Positions 26,817-34,507 of a stretch of DNA of 64,000 nt are shown here, one piece after another. This DNA is from Legionella taurinensis (GTDB lineage: Bacteria; Pseudomonadota; Gammaproteobacteria; Legionellales; Legionellaceae), in NCBI RefSeq assembly GCF_900452865.1, contig NZ_UGOZ01000001.1, forward strand, positions 1,116,001 through 1,180,000, written 5' to 3'. The translations under genes and the position numbers were made by a program. How positions within the stretch are numbered: position 1 is the first letter of the stretch; every line of letters begins with the position of its first letter. Under the pieces are notes generated by a model. It was given only the letters and a program-made list of their open reading frames with translations, had not been told where the DNA came from and did no database searches.

Positions 26817-27295
26817 CAAAATAGTCGCAGACCGATTCCATGTCATACGACTATTACAGCATCAATGCATGCTAACCTATCGGGAACTATCAACAAAAAT
26901 AAAAAGTAATCGCGGCCTATTAGCTCTACTTCGCAAGAAACCCGACAAATTAACCATTCAGCAACTCATTACCAGAGACGCTTTCTTTAAAGAGAATCCC
27001 GCTATTGAATCCATCTATCATTTTCAACAAAGTCTTTATGAAATATTAATGAAGAAAACATTAGATAAGCCTCGCTGTCGTCAGCTCATCCCTCAATTCC
27101 TGGACATGCTCAACTCACTAAAAAACAGCGCTTTCAAATCATTATGCGCTCTTGGTAAAACCTTAGATTCTTGGAAAGAAGAGATCGTGAGAATGTGGCG
27201 ATTCAGCAAGTCTAACGGCATTACCGAAGGCTTCCATAGAAAAATGAAATTGATTCAAAGACGAGCCTATGGCTTTAAAAACTTTGAAAATTATA
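26817..27295 (+). pseudogene. ISL3 copy C, 5'-truncated, interrupted by copy D
   Basis: Begins abruptly at the equivalent of element position 751 (KIVADRFHVIRLL) directly against the end of copy B, and runs to FENYR, where copy D is inserted. The remainder of copy C, including its right terminal repeat, is at 28583-28648. Together the parts equal 537 bp, exactly 1287 minus 750. The open frame from 26788 that begins in the copy B terminal repeat is accidental. Confidence 0.9.
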
Positions 27296-28582
27296 GGCTC
27301 TTTCTCATTTAAGGGGGCACTTTAATCTAAGTTAGAGTAATCTAACTCCTTGATTTGACGATCAAAAGGAGATTAAAGTGCCGAAGTATGATCTTATCCT
27401 AAATTTACCCGGATTTTCTATAAGGAAAGTGAAAGGTTATCAACCATTGTGGTTAGAACTTTCTTATAATCGACTTCCTCGTTGTGGTCATTGCAAAAGT
27501 AAGGTAGTTCGTAAAAAAGCTTCTTATATGAGAAAAGTTCATCATGAACTTATAGGGCATCGAAGAAGTATCTTAAGTTTTAAGGCTTATAAATTGTATT
27601 GCCACACCTGTAAGCGTTATGGCAATCAACAGTTCCCTGGAATTAATAAGCATCAACGTTCAACATGGCGGCTCCAAGCCGCTGTCTTTCATGAGCATAC
27701 GCGGGGTGTTTCGCAAAAAGATTTGGCTGAGCAATTCAAAAAAGGTAAGGCCACAATTGAGCGTTGGTATCAAAAACAATACCAAGAGCAACATAAAGAG
27801 CTAAGCAATGCATTATGTCCTACAGTCCTTGGGATAGACGAACATTTCTTTAGTCGTAAGCAAGGATTTGCAACAACCTTGTGTGATTTAAAAAAAAGAA
27901 AAATATTCGATATTGTAAAAGGCAGGAGCGAGAGTACGCTCAAAAGCTATCTGTCTTCTCTCCCGGGAAAAGAAAGAGTTAAAGTCATTTGTATGGACCT
28001 AAGTAGCACCTATCGTTCCATAGTTAAAAAATACTTTCCCAATGCCAAAATAGTCGCAGACCGATTCCATGTCATACGACTATTACAGCATCAATGCATG
28101 CTAACCTATCGGGAACTATCAACAAAAATAAAAAGTAATCGCGGCCTATTAGCTCTACTTCGCAAGAAACCCGACAAATTAACCATTCAGCAACTCATTA
28201 CCAGAGACGCTTTCTTTAAAGAGAATCCCGCTATTGAATCCATCTATCATTTTCAACAAAGTCTTTATGAAATATTAATGAAGAAAACATTAGATAAGCC
28301 TCGCTGTCGTCAGCTCATCCCTCAATTCCTGGACATGCTCAACTCACTAAAAAACAGCGCTTTCAAATCATTATGCGCTCTTGGTAAAACCTTAGATTCT
28401 TGGAAAGAAGAGATCGTGAGAATGTGGCGATTCAGCAAGTCTAACGGCATTACCGAAGGCTTCCATAGAAAAATGAAATTGATTCAAAGACGAGCCTATG
28501 GCTTTAAAAATTTTGAAAATTATAGAACCAGAGTTAGAGTACTATGCTGTTGATTGAGTGCCCCCGTAATTGGGAAAGACCC
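27296..28582 (+). mobile_element. ISL3-family element, copy D (complete, inside copy C)
   Basis: A complete 1287-bp copy with a perfect 8-bp target duplication AAATTATA (27288-27295 and 28583-28590) that lies in the transposase gene of copy C. It is nearly identical to the other copies; one silent change (AAC to AAT in the KNFENY codons) is visible. An insertion of the element into itself shows that transposition is recent. Confidence 0.95.
27378..28553 (+). CDS. ISL3-family transposase (copy D)
   Basis: A 391-residue protein identical to that of copy A as far as I can read, with the two CxxC zinc pairs (CGHCKSK, CHTCKRY), the HTH and the acidic catalytic blocks. The ATG... start lies in the same context as in copy A (AAAGGAGATTAAAGTG, a GTG-like start in a good Shine-Dalgarno setting). 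It is the second intact transposase gene in the cluster. Confidence 0.95.
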   Translation: MPKYDLILNLPGFSIRKVKGYQPLWLELSYNRLPRCGHCKSKVVRKKASYMRKVHHELIGHRRSILSFKAYKLYCHTCKRYGNQQFPGINKHQRSTWRLQAAVFHEHTRGVSQKDLAEQFKKGKATIERWYQKQYQEQHKELSNALCPTVLGIDEHFFSRKQGFATTLCDLKKRKIFDIVKGRSESTLKSYLSSLPGKERVKVICMDLSSTYRSIVKKYFPNAKIVADRFHVIRLLQHQCMLTYRELSTKIKSNRGLLALLRKKPDKLTIQQLITRDAFFKENPAIESIYHFQQSLYEILMKKTLDKPRCRQLIPQFLDMLNSLKNSAFKSLCALGKTLDSWKEEIVRMWRFSKSNGITEGFHRKMKLIQRRAYGFKNFENYRTRVRVLCC

Positions 28583-28648
28583 AAATTATAGAACCAGAGT
28601 TAGAGTACTATGCTGTTGATTGAGTGCCCCCGTAATTGGGAAAGACCC
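28583..28648 (+). pseudogene. Right end of ISL3 copy C
   Basis: After the AAATTATA duplication the copy C sequence resumes (the codons for NYRTRVRVLCC and the terminal repeat) and ends in GGGAAAGACCC at 28648. The next bases, GTTGATTT, would be its target duplication, but the left partner is lost. Confidence 0.85.
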
Positions 28649-28733
28649 GTTGATTTTTGGGACTGTGGCCCTCAAGGATCCCACAATGGATTTTAAAGGG
28701 CTTGGATGGTGAGGGGTTTAATTTTTGGTAACA

Positions 28734-28759
28734 CCATGATTTTACTAGATAAATCATGG
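28734..28759. repeat. Inverted repeat overlapping the CCA end of tRNA-Phe
   Basis: CCATGATTT at 28734-28742 and AAATCATGG at 28751-28759 form a perfect 9-bp stem with an 8-base loop. The right arm includes the bases that encode the CCA tail of the tRNA. No T run follows on the minus strand, so it is not a typical terminator; it might mark 3' processing or an old integration site. Confidence 0.5.
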
Positions 28760-28832
28760 TGGCCAGAGGCGGAATCGAACCACCGACACGAGGATTTTCA
28801 ATCCTCTGCTCTACCGACTGAGCTATCTGGCC
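28757..28832 (-). tRNA. tRNA-Phe (GAA)
   Basis: A complete 76-nt cloverleaf on the minus strand with encoded CCA. The acceptor stem is GGCCAGA/TCTGGCC, the D arm contains AGCTCAGTCGGTAGAGC, the anticodon loop reads TTGAAAA with anticodon GAA, and the T loop is GGTTCGATTCC. It marks the right border of the IS cluster, whose last element ends 108 bp from the tRNA 3' end. Confidence 0.97.
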
Positions 28833-28882
28833 CCAAGAGGTTGCTATTAAACTCCGAGAACGATTCAGAGTCAAGTACTGAA

Positions 28883-29809
28883 TTATGATTTTTTCGTTAA
28901 AAATTGATTTTGATAGGCAATGGCGATTTTGGCGCCCAAAATTGCGTTATTTTTTATCAATTCGATGTTGGCATTCAGGCTTCGGCCGGCGGTCAAATCA
29001 CTGATGCGCTGCAGCAGATAAGGTGTAATTGCTTTTCCTTGAATGTGTTGGGCTTCGCGATGCGCCTGCTCAATGATGGGTGTAATATCTGAATCAGGAA
29101 TTTCAGCGTGTTTGGGAATGGGGTTGGCGACAACAATGCCGTTACGGATATTTAAGCGGCGCTGGAAGTGCATCATGTCGGCAATGTCTTCCGGACTGTC
29201 CAGGCGGTGAACCAGGGGAATGCCGCTGGAGTGGCTGTAGAAGGCGGGAAATTCGTCGGTCTGGTAGCCGACCACGGCCACGCCGTGCGTTTCCAGCATT
29301 TCCAGGGTTTTCGGCAAATCAAGAATGGATTTGGCGCCTGAGCAGACGACCGTCATCGGCGTTGACGACAATTCGATGATGTCAGCAGAAATGTCAAAAC
29401 TGTCCTGTACTTCCTGATGAACGCCGCCAATTCCACCCGTGGCGAAAAGGGGAAGGCCGGCTAAATAGGCGCAGTACATGGTCGCAGCGACAGTCGTACT
29501 GGCGGTGAGTTTCTGGCTTAACACATAAGCTAAATCACGGCGTGAGGCTTTCATGACGCCGTTTGCCTGGGCCAGCTCGTCCATGATTTCCTCATCGATG
29601 CCAATGTGAATTTTCCCCCGATGCAGGGCGATAGTCGCCGGAATAGCGCCCTCTTCACGAATGAGCTGCTCCACCAGGCGGGCGGTGGCGAGATTATCGG
29701 GGTAGGGCATGCCATGCGAAATGATGGTGGATTCGAGGACGACGACGGGTTGTCGATGTGCAATGGCAGAAAAGACTTCACTGTGGACATTCAGCAACTC
29801 ATGAAACAT
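28883..29809 (-). CDS. psuG: Pseudouridine-5'-phosphate glycosidase
   Basis: Breaks the C-glycosidic bond of pseudouridine 5'-phosphate to give uracil and ribose 5-phosphate. The 308 residues include VVLESTIISHGMPYP, the KASRRDL stretch, TTVAATMYCAYLAGLPLFATGG (in two blocks) and GGVH near the manganese site, and ANPIPKHAEIP. Length matches the family. No psuK kinase gene is adjacent, so the phosphate must come from a kinase encoded elsewhere. Confidence 0.95.
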   Translation of the reverse strand: MFHELLNVHSEVFSAIAHRQPVVVLESTIISHGMPYPDNLATARLVEQLIREEGAIPATIALHRGKIHIGIDEEIMDELAQANGVMKASRRDLAYVLSQKLTASTTVAATMYCAYLAGLPLFATGGIGGVHQEVQDSFDISADIIELSSTPMTVVCSGAKSILDLPKTLEMLETHGVAVVGYQTDEFPAFYSHSSGIPLVHRLDSPEDIADMMHFQRRLNIRNGIVVANPIPKHAEIPDSDITPIIEQAHREAQHIQGKAITPYLLQRISDLTAGRSLNANIELIKNNAILGAKIAIAYQNQFLTKKS

Positions 29810-29816
29810 ACATCAC

Positions 29817-30086
29817 CTACTCTTCAGGAACAAATCCGGCCGGTTTGGCAGAGCCGTCGCCAAAAAAATAATTCGACATTTCTTTCGTGAGGAACTCGCG
29901 CGCCTTGGGGTCGATAAGGCTTAAACGGTATTCATTAATGAGCATGGTTTGATGAGAAAGCCACATAGTCCAGGCTTGTTTTGACACATGATGGTAGATT
30001 TTTTCGCCGAGCTCACCGGGGAAAGGGGGGGCGTCAAGGCCTTCAGCTTCTTGATTTAATTTTGAACAAAAAATGTGTCTGGGCAT
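29817..30086 (-). CDS. yggX: Fe(2+)-trafficking / oxidative damage protection protein YggX
   Basis: An 89-residue cytoplasmic protein linked to iron handling and protection of Fe-S clusters. It shows the family features: N-terminal [15 protein letters not shown] with Cys7, PPFPGELG and [22 protein letters not shown] in two blocks. The ATG at 30086 gives the standard N-terminus MPRHIFC; an upstream in-frame start at 30149 adds 21 residues with no counterpart. It is 7 bp from psuG and likely co-transcribed. Confidence 0.95.
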   Translation of the reverse strand: MPRHIFCSKLNQEAEGLDAPPFPGELGEKIYHHVSKQAWTMWLSHQTMLINEYRLSLIDPKAREFLTKEMSNYFFGDGSAKPAGFVPEE

Positions 30087-30164
30087 CTTATACCTGCAAA
30101 TAACAACAAAAGGAGCCCAAATTATGCTGGATTGTGTCAGACTCAGCAATGCAATGCTTTAATT

Positions 30165-30722
30165 TTAATCCGCACGGCATCGGACCTGGGCCAGCATGAT
30201 GTGCTGGGACAGCAACTGCTCCTGCTCATTCGTTAATGTTTCAAATTGCACGGCGGTTCTGTACATACTCTCACCTAAAAACTGGCTGTAAACCACCGTG
30301 GCATCCAGGATGATGGGTACCATTTTCGGTTTAGTATAAATCACTATTTTTAAACGGGTTTTTTCCTTAATTCGATCTTTGGCTTTAAACGCCATACCGC
30401 CCAAGCTGATATTGACCTTGCGCAGGTGTATTTTTTCACCAATTAACAGGTGGTGTGCCAAATGGTCAATTTTGGCGTTGATAAGATTCAGGTAATGGGC
30501 CATGGTTGGGTCTTTCAAAGCGATTTCCTGAGTGAGCTCGGACAACTCGTAGTCAAGGCTTTGAAAATATTGGGTCGTTTCCACGTAACGCTGGCCATTC
30601 TGCCCCAATAGCTCATCCGTGATTGATTTATCTGAAAAAAAACCTCCCGGCTGCAGGATTTTGTAATCAAAATAAATCTGATCATCAATGCGAAAGTGCT
30701 GTCGTCGTTCATGTACAGGCAT
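30165..30722 (-). CDS. PilZ-domain-like protein
   Basis: A 185-residue protein with an N-terminal ERRQHFR resembling the RxxxR c-di-GMP motif, a helical insert of about 90 residues, and VNISLGGMAFK resembling the (D/N)xSxxG motif, then a beta-rich end. PilZ proteins bind c-di-GMP. The long insert between the two motifs is unusual, and the first motif has Gln-His between the arginines. The ATG at 30722 follows GAGGAG; a GTG two codons earlier is also possible. Confidence 0.7.
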   Translation of the reverse strand: MPVHERRQHFRIDDQIYFDYKILQPGGFFSDKSITDELLGQNGQRYVETTQYFQSLDYELSELTQEIALKDPTMAHYLNLINAKIDHLAHHLLIGEKIHLRKVNISLGGMAFKAKDRIKEKTRLKIVIYTKPKMVPIILDATVVYSQFLGESMYRTAVQFETLTNEQEQLLSQHIMLAQVRCRAD

Positions 30723-30760
30723 AATCACTCCTCAAGTCCCTTTTGAAAGTGCTGTTACAG

Positions 30761-33451
30761 TTACTTCACCTCTACACTGACTGTAGTTGGTGATACTTCC
30801 TGATGCTCTACTTCCTCCTCACTATTAGTATTATCCATAGAGACGGATTTTTCTAATTTTTCTTGTTGTTGCTTCAGTTGTTGCTGTTGAATGATGAGGG
30901 GATCAATGTCATCGAGGTGGTCATCTTCTGACTTACTGACTTTAGATACAGGGGTTAAGACCGCTTTCAATGGCATTCTGAAGGCGTTCATGGTTTCTCC
31001 GCCCGCTTTTGCGACGTTGCGGCTGGCGTCAATGGCCAAATGATGATCGGTTGCTCCTTGATAATGGTTAATGCATGCCTGAAGGAACTTTTTAAATTCC
31101 GGGGAATTCCATTTTTTGGTTTCGATGGCAGTTTCCATGACGCGATTAAAGGTGTTTATCTGATCCAGTTTCAAGGCGGCACTGAATGCCTCATCCAGGT
31201 TGTCGGGTAGCTCCTTTGCGGGAATCATGCTGCGCAATTGCTGCTGAATGTCAAACTGCAGCTTCTTGCGGACATGCATGGCAAACCCTTTGTCTTTGGC
31301 TGTATTGATGAATTCAAGCAGATCCGCATCGACGGAATTTATGGCCTTTAATTTACTTTGGACACTGGGCTCATTTACTCCGGTTTGAGCCATGAATTGT
31401 TTGTATTCCTGCATCAAGGAAATGATGCGTGTGCGATGCCCTTCGCCATAGGCATTGCCGATGGCATGCAAGTCACTTAGATTAAGGTAGTCTGTAGGTA
31501 AAAGCCCGTCGAGATGCGTCTCCGGGTAAAGCATGGTTTCCTGAAGCGCGGCCAACTCTTTCACCGAAATGGTCATGTGCGTGAGTTCAAACTCATTCCG
31601 ATGAGGAACGATGGTTAAGGAAGGTGCCCCATGCCGTTTGATAAAACTGACCATTTGCGGTGGGATAATGGAGGAGAAAGCCAACAGTACTTTGTCCCCA
31701 TTGTGATCCTGCCCGGGAAGAAATTTCATGTAGGTGAGCTGGGTTTCGTTGCGGTAAGTCCAGGGATTGCGGTAGGGTCGTCCTTCGTCATTAAATAAGG
31801 CCGGATTATTGAGTAATTTTTCGAGAATAAGGCCCTTGGCCATGCCGTTATAACTGATTTTTTCGGAGCCCGGGAAGGTTTCCGGGATTCGGCTTATCCG
31901 GTTTTTGACGCTTTGTCTGATAAGCTCGGCATCTTTTTGCAGTGCGGCCACCTGCTTGATTTCACTTTTTATTTCTTTCGCCTGACTGGAGGTGGCATTG
32001 TCCAGCGATTTTTTCAGCTGCTCAATGTGGGCGGCGTGACGGCTGATGGTTAAATCAAGATAAGCCAGCATGCGATTCTCATTCCTCATCACCGTCAGCA
32101 GGCTATTGAATTTTTCATGGAAAGCGGAGTCTTCAATCAAGGTTCGGTTGCGACCCTGGCCATGACGGGTGTGTTTGACAAGAAATTCATTGGGCTGAAG
32201 ACTTAAACGGCTATCCAGTTTCAGTTTATCGCCCGGCATGACTACCATATCAAACATGAACAGGCTTTTACTGTTGCGCAAGGCCTTGTTTTGATTGTAA
32301 CCGCCGACAAAATCCGGATCACTGCAAAGGTAGAATACGCCAAGGCTTTTGCCAAAATCCTGAATGAATACATTGGATTGTAAACCGGAGCCTACGGGAT
32401 CAATGGTGGAATAATGTTCATAGGTCTGAGAGCCTGTCAATCCGGATTTGAACACTTTACCATGGGCAAAATCTTTCAGCAGTCGAATGTCGTCGAAGGG
32501 GACAAACAGAGTCGGTTTTCCATTATACATTACCATGGAGGATTGAGTGGTATCGAGTCCGGACAGGCGGGAAAAATTGAGGGCCAGGGATTCGCGCTGG
32601 ACTTCTTCAATTTTACCGTGCTTGGGCAATTTTAAAATGGCCTGCGTGCTGAGCTTGTAATCGTTACGATGATCCAGGTAGTCCTGCACGGTAGTCGGAG
32701 CCGTTGTTACGAGGGTGGTTAACTGGCTTGTGACTTTAGACAGACTAATCAGTGATACTTTTTCAGTGACCCCGCCGGCTGACTCAGCCAGCTCGCAATA
32801 GTTAAAAGCTGCACCGTTTTCATTGGGGATCTGAATGATTCTCAATTGGTTAATCTTGTGTAGATCTTCCAATAAGGTCAATTGCGACGTGAATTTTTTA
32901 AGGTTCACGTCATCCTTGACTGATTCAGCTATTTTTATATTGCCTTTTAGAATCTCAATGTTTTTTTGAATGTCGGGGATGTATTTGGGATCAAATTTTT
33001 CAAATTCAGGGTATGTTTTAAGGAGTTTTCCCAGGGCAGTACGGGCATTGTCAATGAGCGGATCCAACATTTGCTGAGCCCCTGGATTGGGTTTCGGCAC
33101 ACGTTGATAATAGTCAGGCTGCGGCAGAAGGCTGATTGCATGGCGATCCGTAGTGGCCCGCATGGCAGGGTAATCCACTTTTTCGATCGTGGGCGGACTG
33201 CCTGCGCGAAGGTCCAAACCACTTTTAAGCACCTGGGTTAACAATTGCCATTGATTGACGTCCTGATTCAACGTTGCAAAATGAATCACAGGGTCAAAAT
33301 CAGCCAGCTGGTCAAGACTGTTGCCCAGTTTATTAAACAGAGGCATCGTTTTAATCGCTTCGTCCGAAAGTTCCTTGTCCAGCGGGGGGGTGCTGTTTTC
33401 GGTAAGAAAACGTTTAATGATGGCAATTTTGCTTTGCTCTGACAGTGGCAT
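30761..33451 (-). CDS. Large orphan protein, candidate Dot/Icm effector
   Basis: An 896-residue soluble protein that I cannot assign to a named family. No signal peptide and no membrane segment. There is a helical stretch with charged heptads (about residues 470-530), a Gln-rich coiled-coil-like segment (QQQQLKQQQEKLEKS, about 855-869) and an acidic C-terminus with EEEVEHQE at 878-885, 12-19 residues from the end. Clusters of Glu at that distance are the E-block seen in many Dot/Icm substrates. The two flanking genes on the right are also effector-like. Function unknown. Confidence 0.6.
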   Translation of the reverse strand: MPLSEQSKIAIIKRFLTENSTPPLDKELSDEAIKTMPLFNKLGNSLDQLADFDPVIHFATLNQDVNQWQLLTQVLKSGLDLRAGSPPTIEKVDYPAMRATTDRHAISLLPQPDYYQRVPKPNPGAQQMLDPLIDNARTALGKLLKTYPEFEKFDPKYIPDIQKNIEILKGNIKIAESVKDDVNLKKFTSQLTLLEDLHKINQLRIIQIPNENGAAFNYCELAESAGGVTEKVSLISLSKVTSQLTTLVTTAPTTVQDYLDHRNDYKLSTQAILKLPKHGKIEEVQRESLALNFSRLSGLDTTQSSMVMYNGKPTLFVPFDDIRLLKDFAHGKVFKSGLTGSQTYEHYSTIDPVGSGLQSNVFIQDFGKSLGVFYLCSDPDFVGGYNQNKALRNSKSLFMFDMVVMPGDKLKLDSRLSLQPNEFLVKHTRHGQGRNRTLIEDSAFHEKFNSLLTVMRNENRMLAYLDLTISRHAAHIEQLKKSLDNATSSQAKEIKSEIKQVAALQKDAELIRQSVKNRISRIPETFPGSEKISYNGMAKGLILEKLLNNPALFNDEGRPYRNPWTYRNETQLTYMKFLPGQDHNGDKVLLAFSSIIPPQMVSFIKRHGAPSLTIVPHRNEFELTHMTISVKELAALQETMLYPETHLDGLLPTDYLNLSDLHAIGNAYGEGHRTRIISLMQEYKQFMAQTGVNEPSVQSKLKAINSVDADLLEFINTAKDKGFAMHVRKKLQFDIQQQLRSMIPAKELPDNLDEAFSAALKLDQINTFNRVMETAIETKKWNSPEFKKFLQACINHYQGATDHHLAIDASRNVAKAGGETMNAFRMPLKAVLTPVSKVSKSEDDHLDDIDPLIIQQQQLKQQQEKLEKSVSMDNTNSEEEVEHQEVSPTTVSVEVK

Positions 33452-33545
33452 GCTGTTCTCATGTAGAATAAAGAAGGATTATTGTAAATATAGGTTATTA
33501 TTTGGTATTTAATTGACCTCCGTGGGAAAAATATGTGCAAAGAAT

Positions 33546-33574
33546 GTTAATTTGTAGTTAAATTAGAGTATATT
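33546..33574 (+). promoter_or_regulatory. PmrA-like tandem box and promoter
   Basis: Two 9-bp half-sites, GTTAATTTG at 33546-33554 and GTTAAATTA at 33557-33565, lie in tandem 11 bp apart, with TATATT at 33569-33574 as the -10. The arrangement follows the Legionella PmrA consensus (tandem cTTAATatT separated by 2 bp) that precedes many effector genes. The next gene starts at 33601. Confidence 0.5.
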
Positions 33575-33600
33575 TGCTGGCTTTAAGCATTGAGGTACTC

Positions 33601-34476
33601 ATGACAGATGAAAGTTCCCCCTCCATTGGTGATTTGCTGCGCGAAGACGCGTTTGAGGCCGTGATTGCCCTGCTATCGTCGTGGAACGCCAGCAAACTGG
33701 CAGAGTTTTGCATGCAATCGCCCGATCTTTATGACATTCTGAAATCGAATGCGTTTGATGAGTTTTGGAAAGAGCGACGACGGGCAATCAGCAAATATGC
33801 CTTTAAAGGCCAGGATGGGGTTTGCGACGCCGATTTGACGGTGGGCCACACGCTTTTCCTGCTGGCGCAGCGTGAGAAAGCACAGGGAAATCTGGAGCGC
33901 TATCAGGAGCATCTGAATCAGGCGTTAAATTGTCACTCCATTCATGCCGCTCAAAGCTGGATTCATGAAATTGTCATCGCCGCCAATAAGCCAGACCTGA
34001 ATTTTATACAGACATTTGCCGCCATCCTCTACAGCCGGGAAAGTCTGGCGAAGCGGCATGGGACCCCGGGCTATCTGCTGTTGGCGAATGGGTATTTTCA
34101 TTTGCTGCACGCCTTGTCGCAAATCAACAGGGACGAGTCGCCCAATGAATGGAAAACGCAATACGAAGGCAGTCTCTTTTCATTATGGAAGTCGCTTTAC
34201 CTGGCACGGCAGGCTGAAAACCAGTCAACCGAGGCCATTCATAATGCCTATTATGGTTGTGGGCTTAAGAACAGTAATCCCTTTTCCCTTGAAACGATTG
34301 ATGCCATGCTGGAAAAGTGCAATGAATTGCATGATTATCCAGCATTGCGTGAGCGGGCCAGGCATGCCGCAGTGCTCGCCGGCAAGCAGGAAAACGCATT
34401 TACTCTTTGGGCGTCTGCACAGGCCAAGGCTGAGCAACCGTGCAAGCAGGATGTCTTGAAATCCCCCAAAATGTAG
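33601..34476 (+). CDS. Orphan helical protein, candidate PmrA-regulated effector
   Basis: A 291-residue, largely alpha-helical soluble protein starting at the ATG after GAGGTACTC. The N-terminal 45 residues (FEAVIALLSSWNASKLAEFC, SPDLYDILKSNAFDEFW) loosely resemble an F-box, a fold used by several Legionella effectors; this is a weak resemblance by eye. The middle has TPR-like helical pairs (GHTLFLLAQREKAQGNLERY, QEHLNQALNC). The PmrA-like box directly upstream supports an effector role. Function unknown. Confidence 0.55.
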   Translation: MTDESSPSIGDLLREDAFEAVIALLSSWNASKLAEFCMQSPDLYDILKSNAFDEFWKERRRAISKYAFKGQDGVCDADLTVGHTLFLLAQREKAQGNLERYQEHLNQALNCHSIHAAQSWIHEIVIAANKPDLNFIQTFAAILYSRESLAKRHGTPGYLLLANGYFHLLHALSQINRDESPNEWKTQYEGSLFSLWKSLYLARQAENQSTEAIHNAYYGCGLKNSNPFSLETIDAMLEKCNELHDYPALRERARHAAVLAGKQENAFTLWASAQAKAEQPCKQDVLKSPKM

Positions 34477-34480
34477 TATT

Positions 34481-34507
34481 GCAAGGCCTGAGCGCTTCAG
34501 GCCTTGC
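34481..34507. terminator. Hairpin between convergent orphan genes
   Basis: An 11-bp perfect stem, GCAAGGCCTGA/TCAGGCCTTGC, with a 5-base loop sits between the stop codons of the 291-residue and 493-residue genes and covers the stop of the latter. It lacks a T run on either side, so it may be a weak bidirectional terminator or an RNA end-stabilising element. Confidence 0.5.

Noticed and set aside
26788-27312. A 174-codon ORF starting in the ISL3 terminal repeat
   Set aside because: It reads from the end of copy B into truncated copy C; the start is accidental and the protein is a fragment.
21720-28648. CRISPR array suggested by repeated sequence
   Set aside because: The repeats are full or partial copies of one insertion sequence, not short regularly spaced repeats.
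28608-28874. An 88-codon minus-strand ORF across the tRNA-Phe gene
   Set aside because: It is a translation of the tRNA itself and flanking IS end; the GGSIPPLA-like peptide is the common artefact of tRNA shadows.
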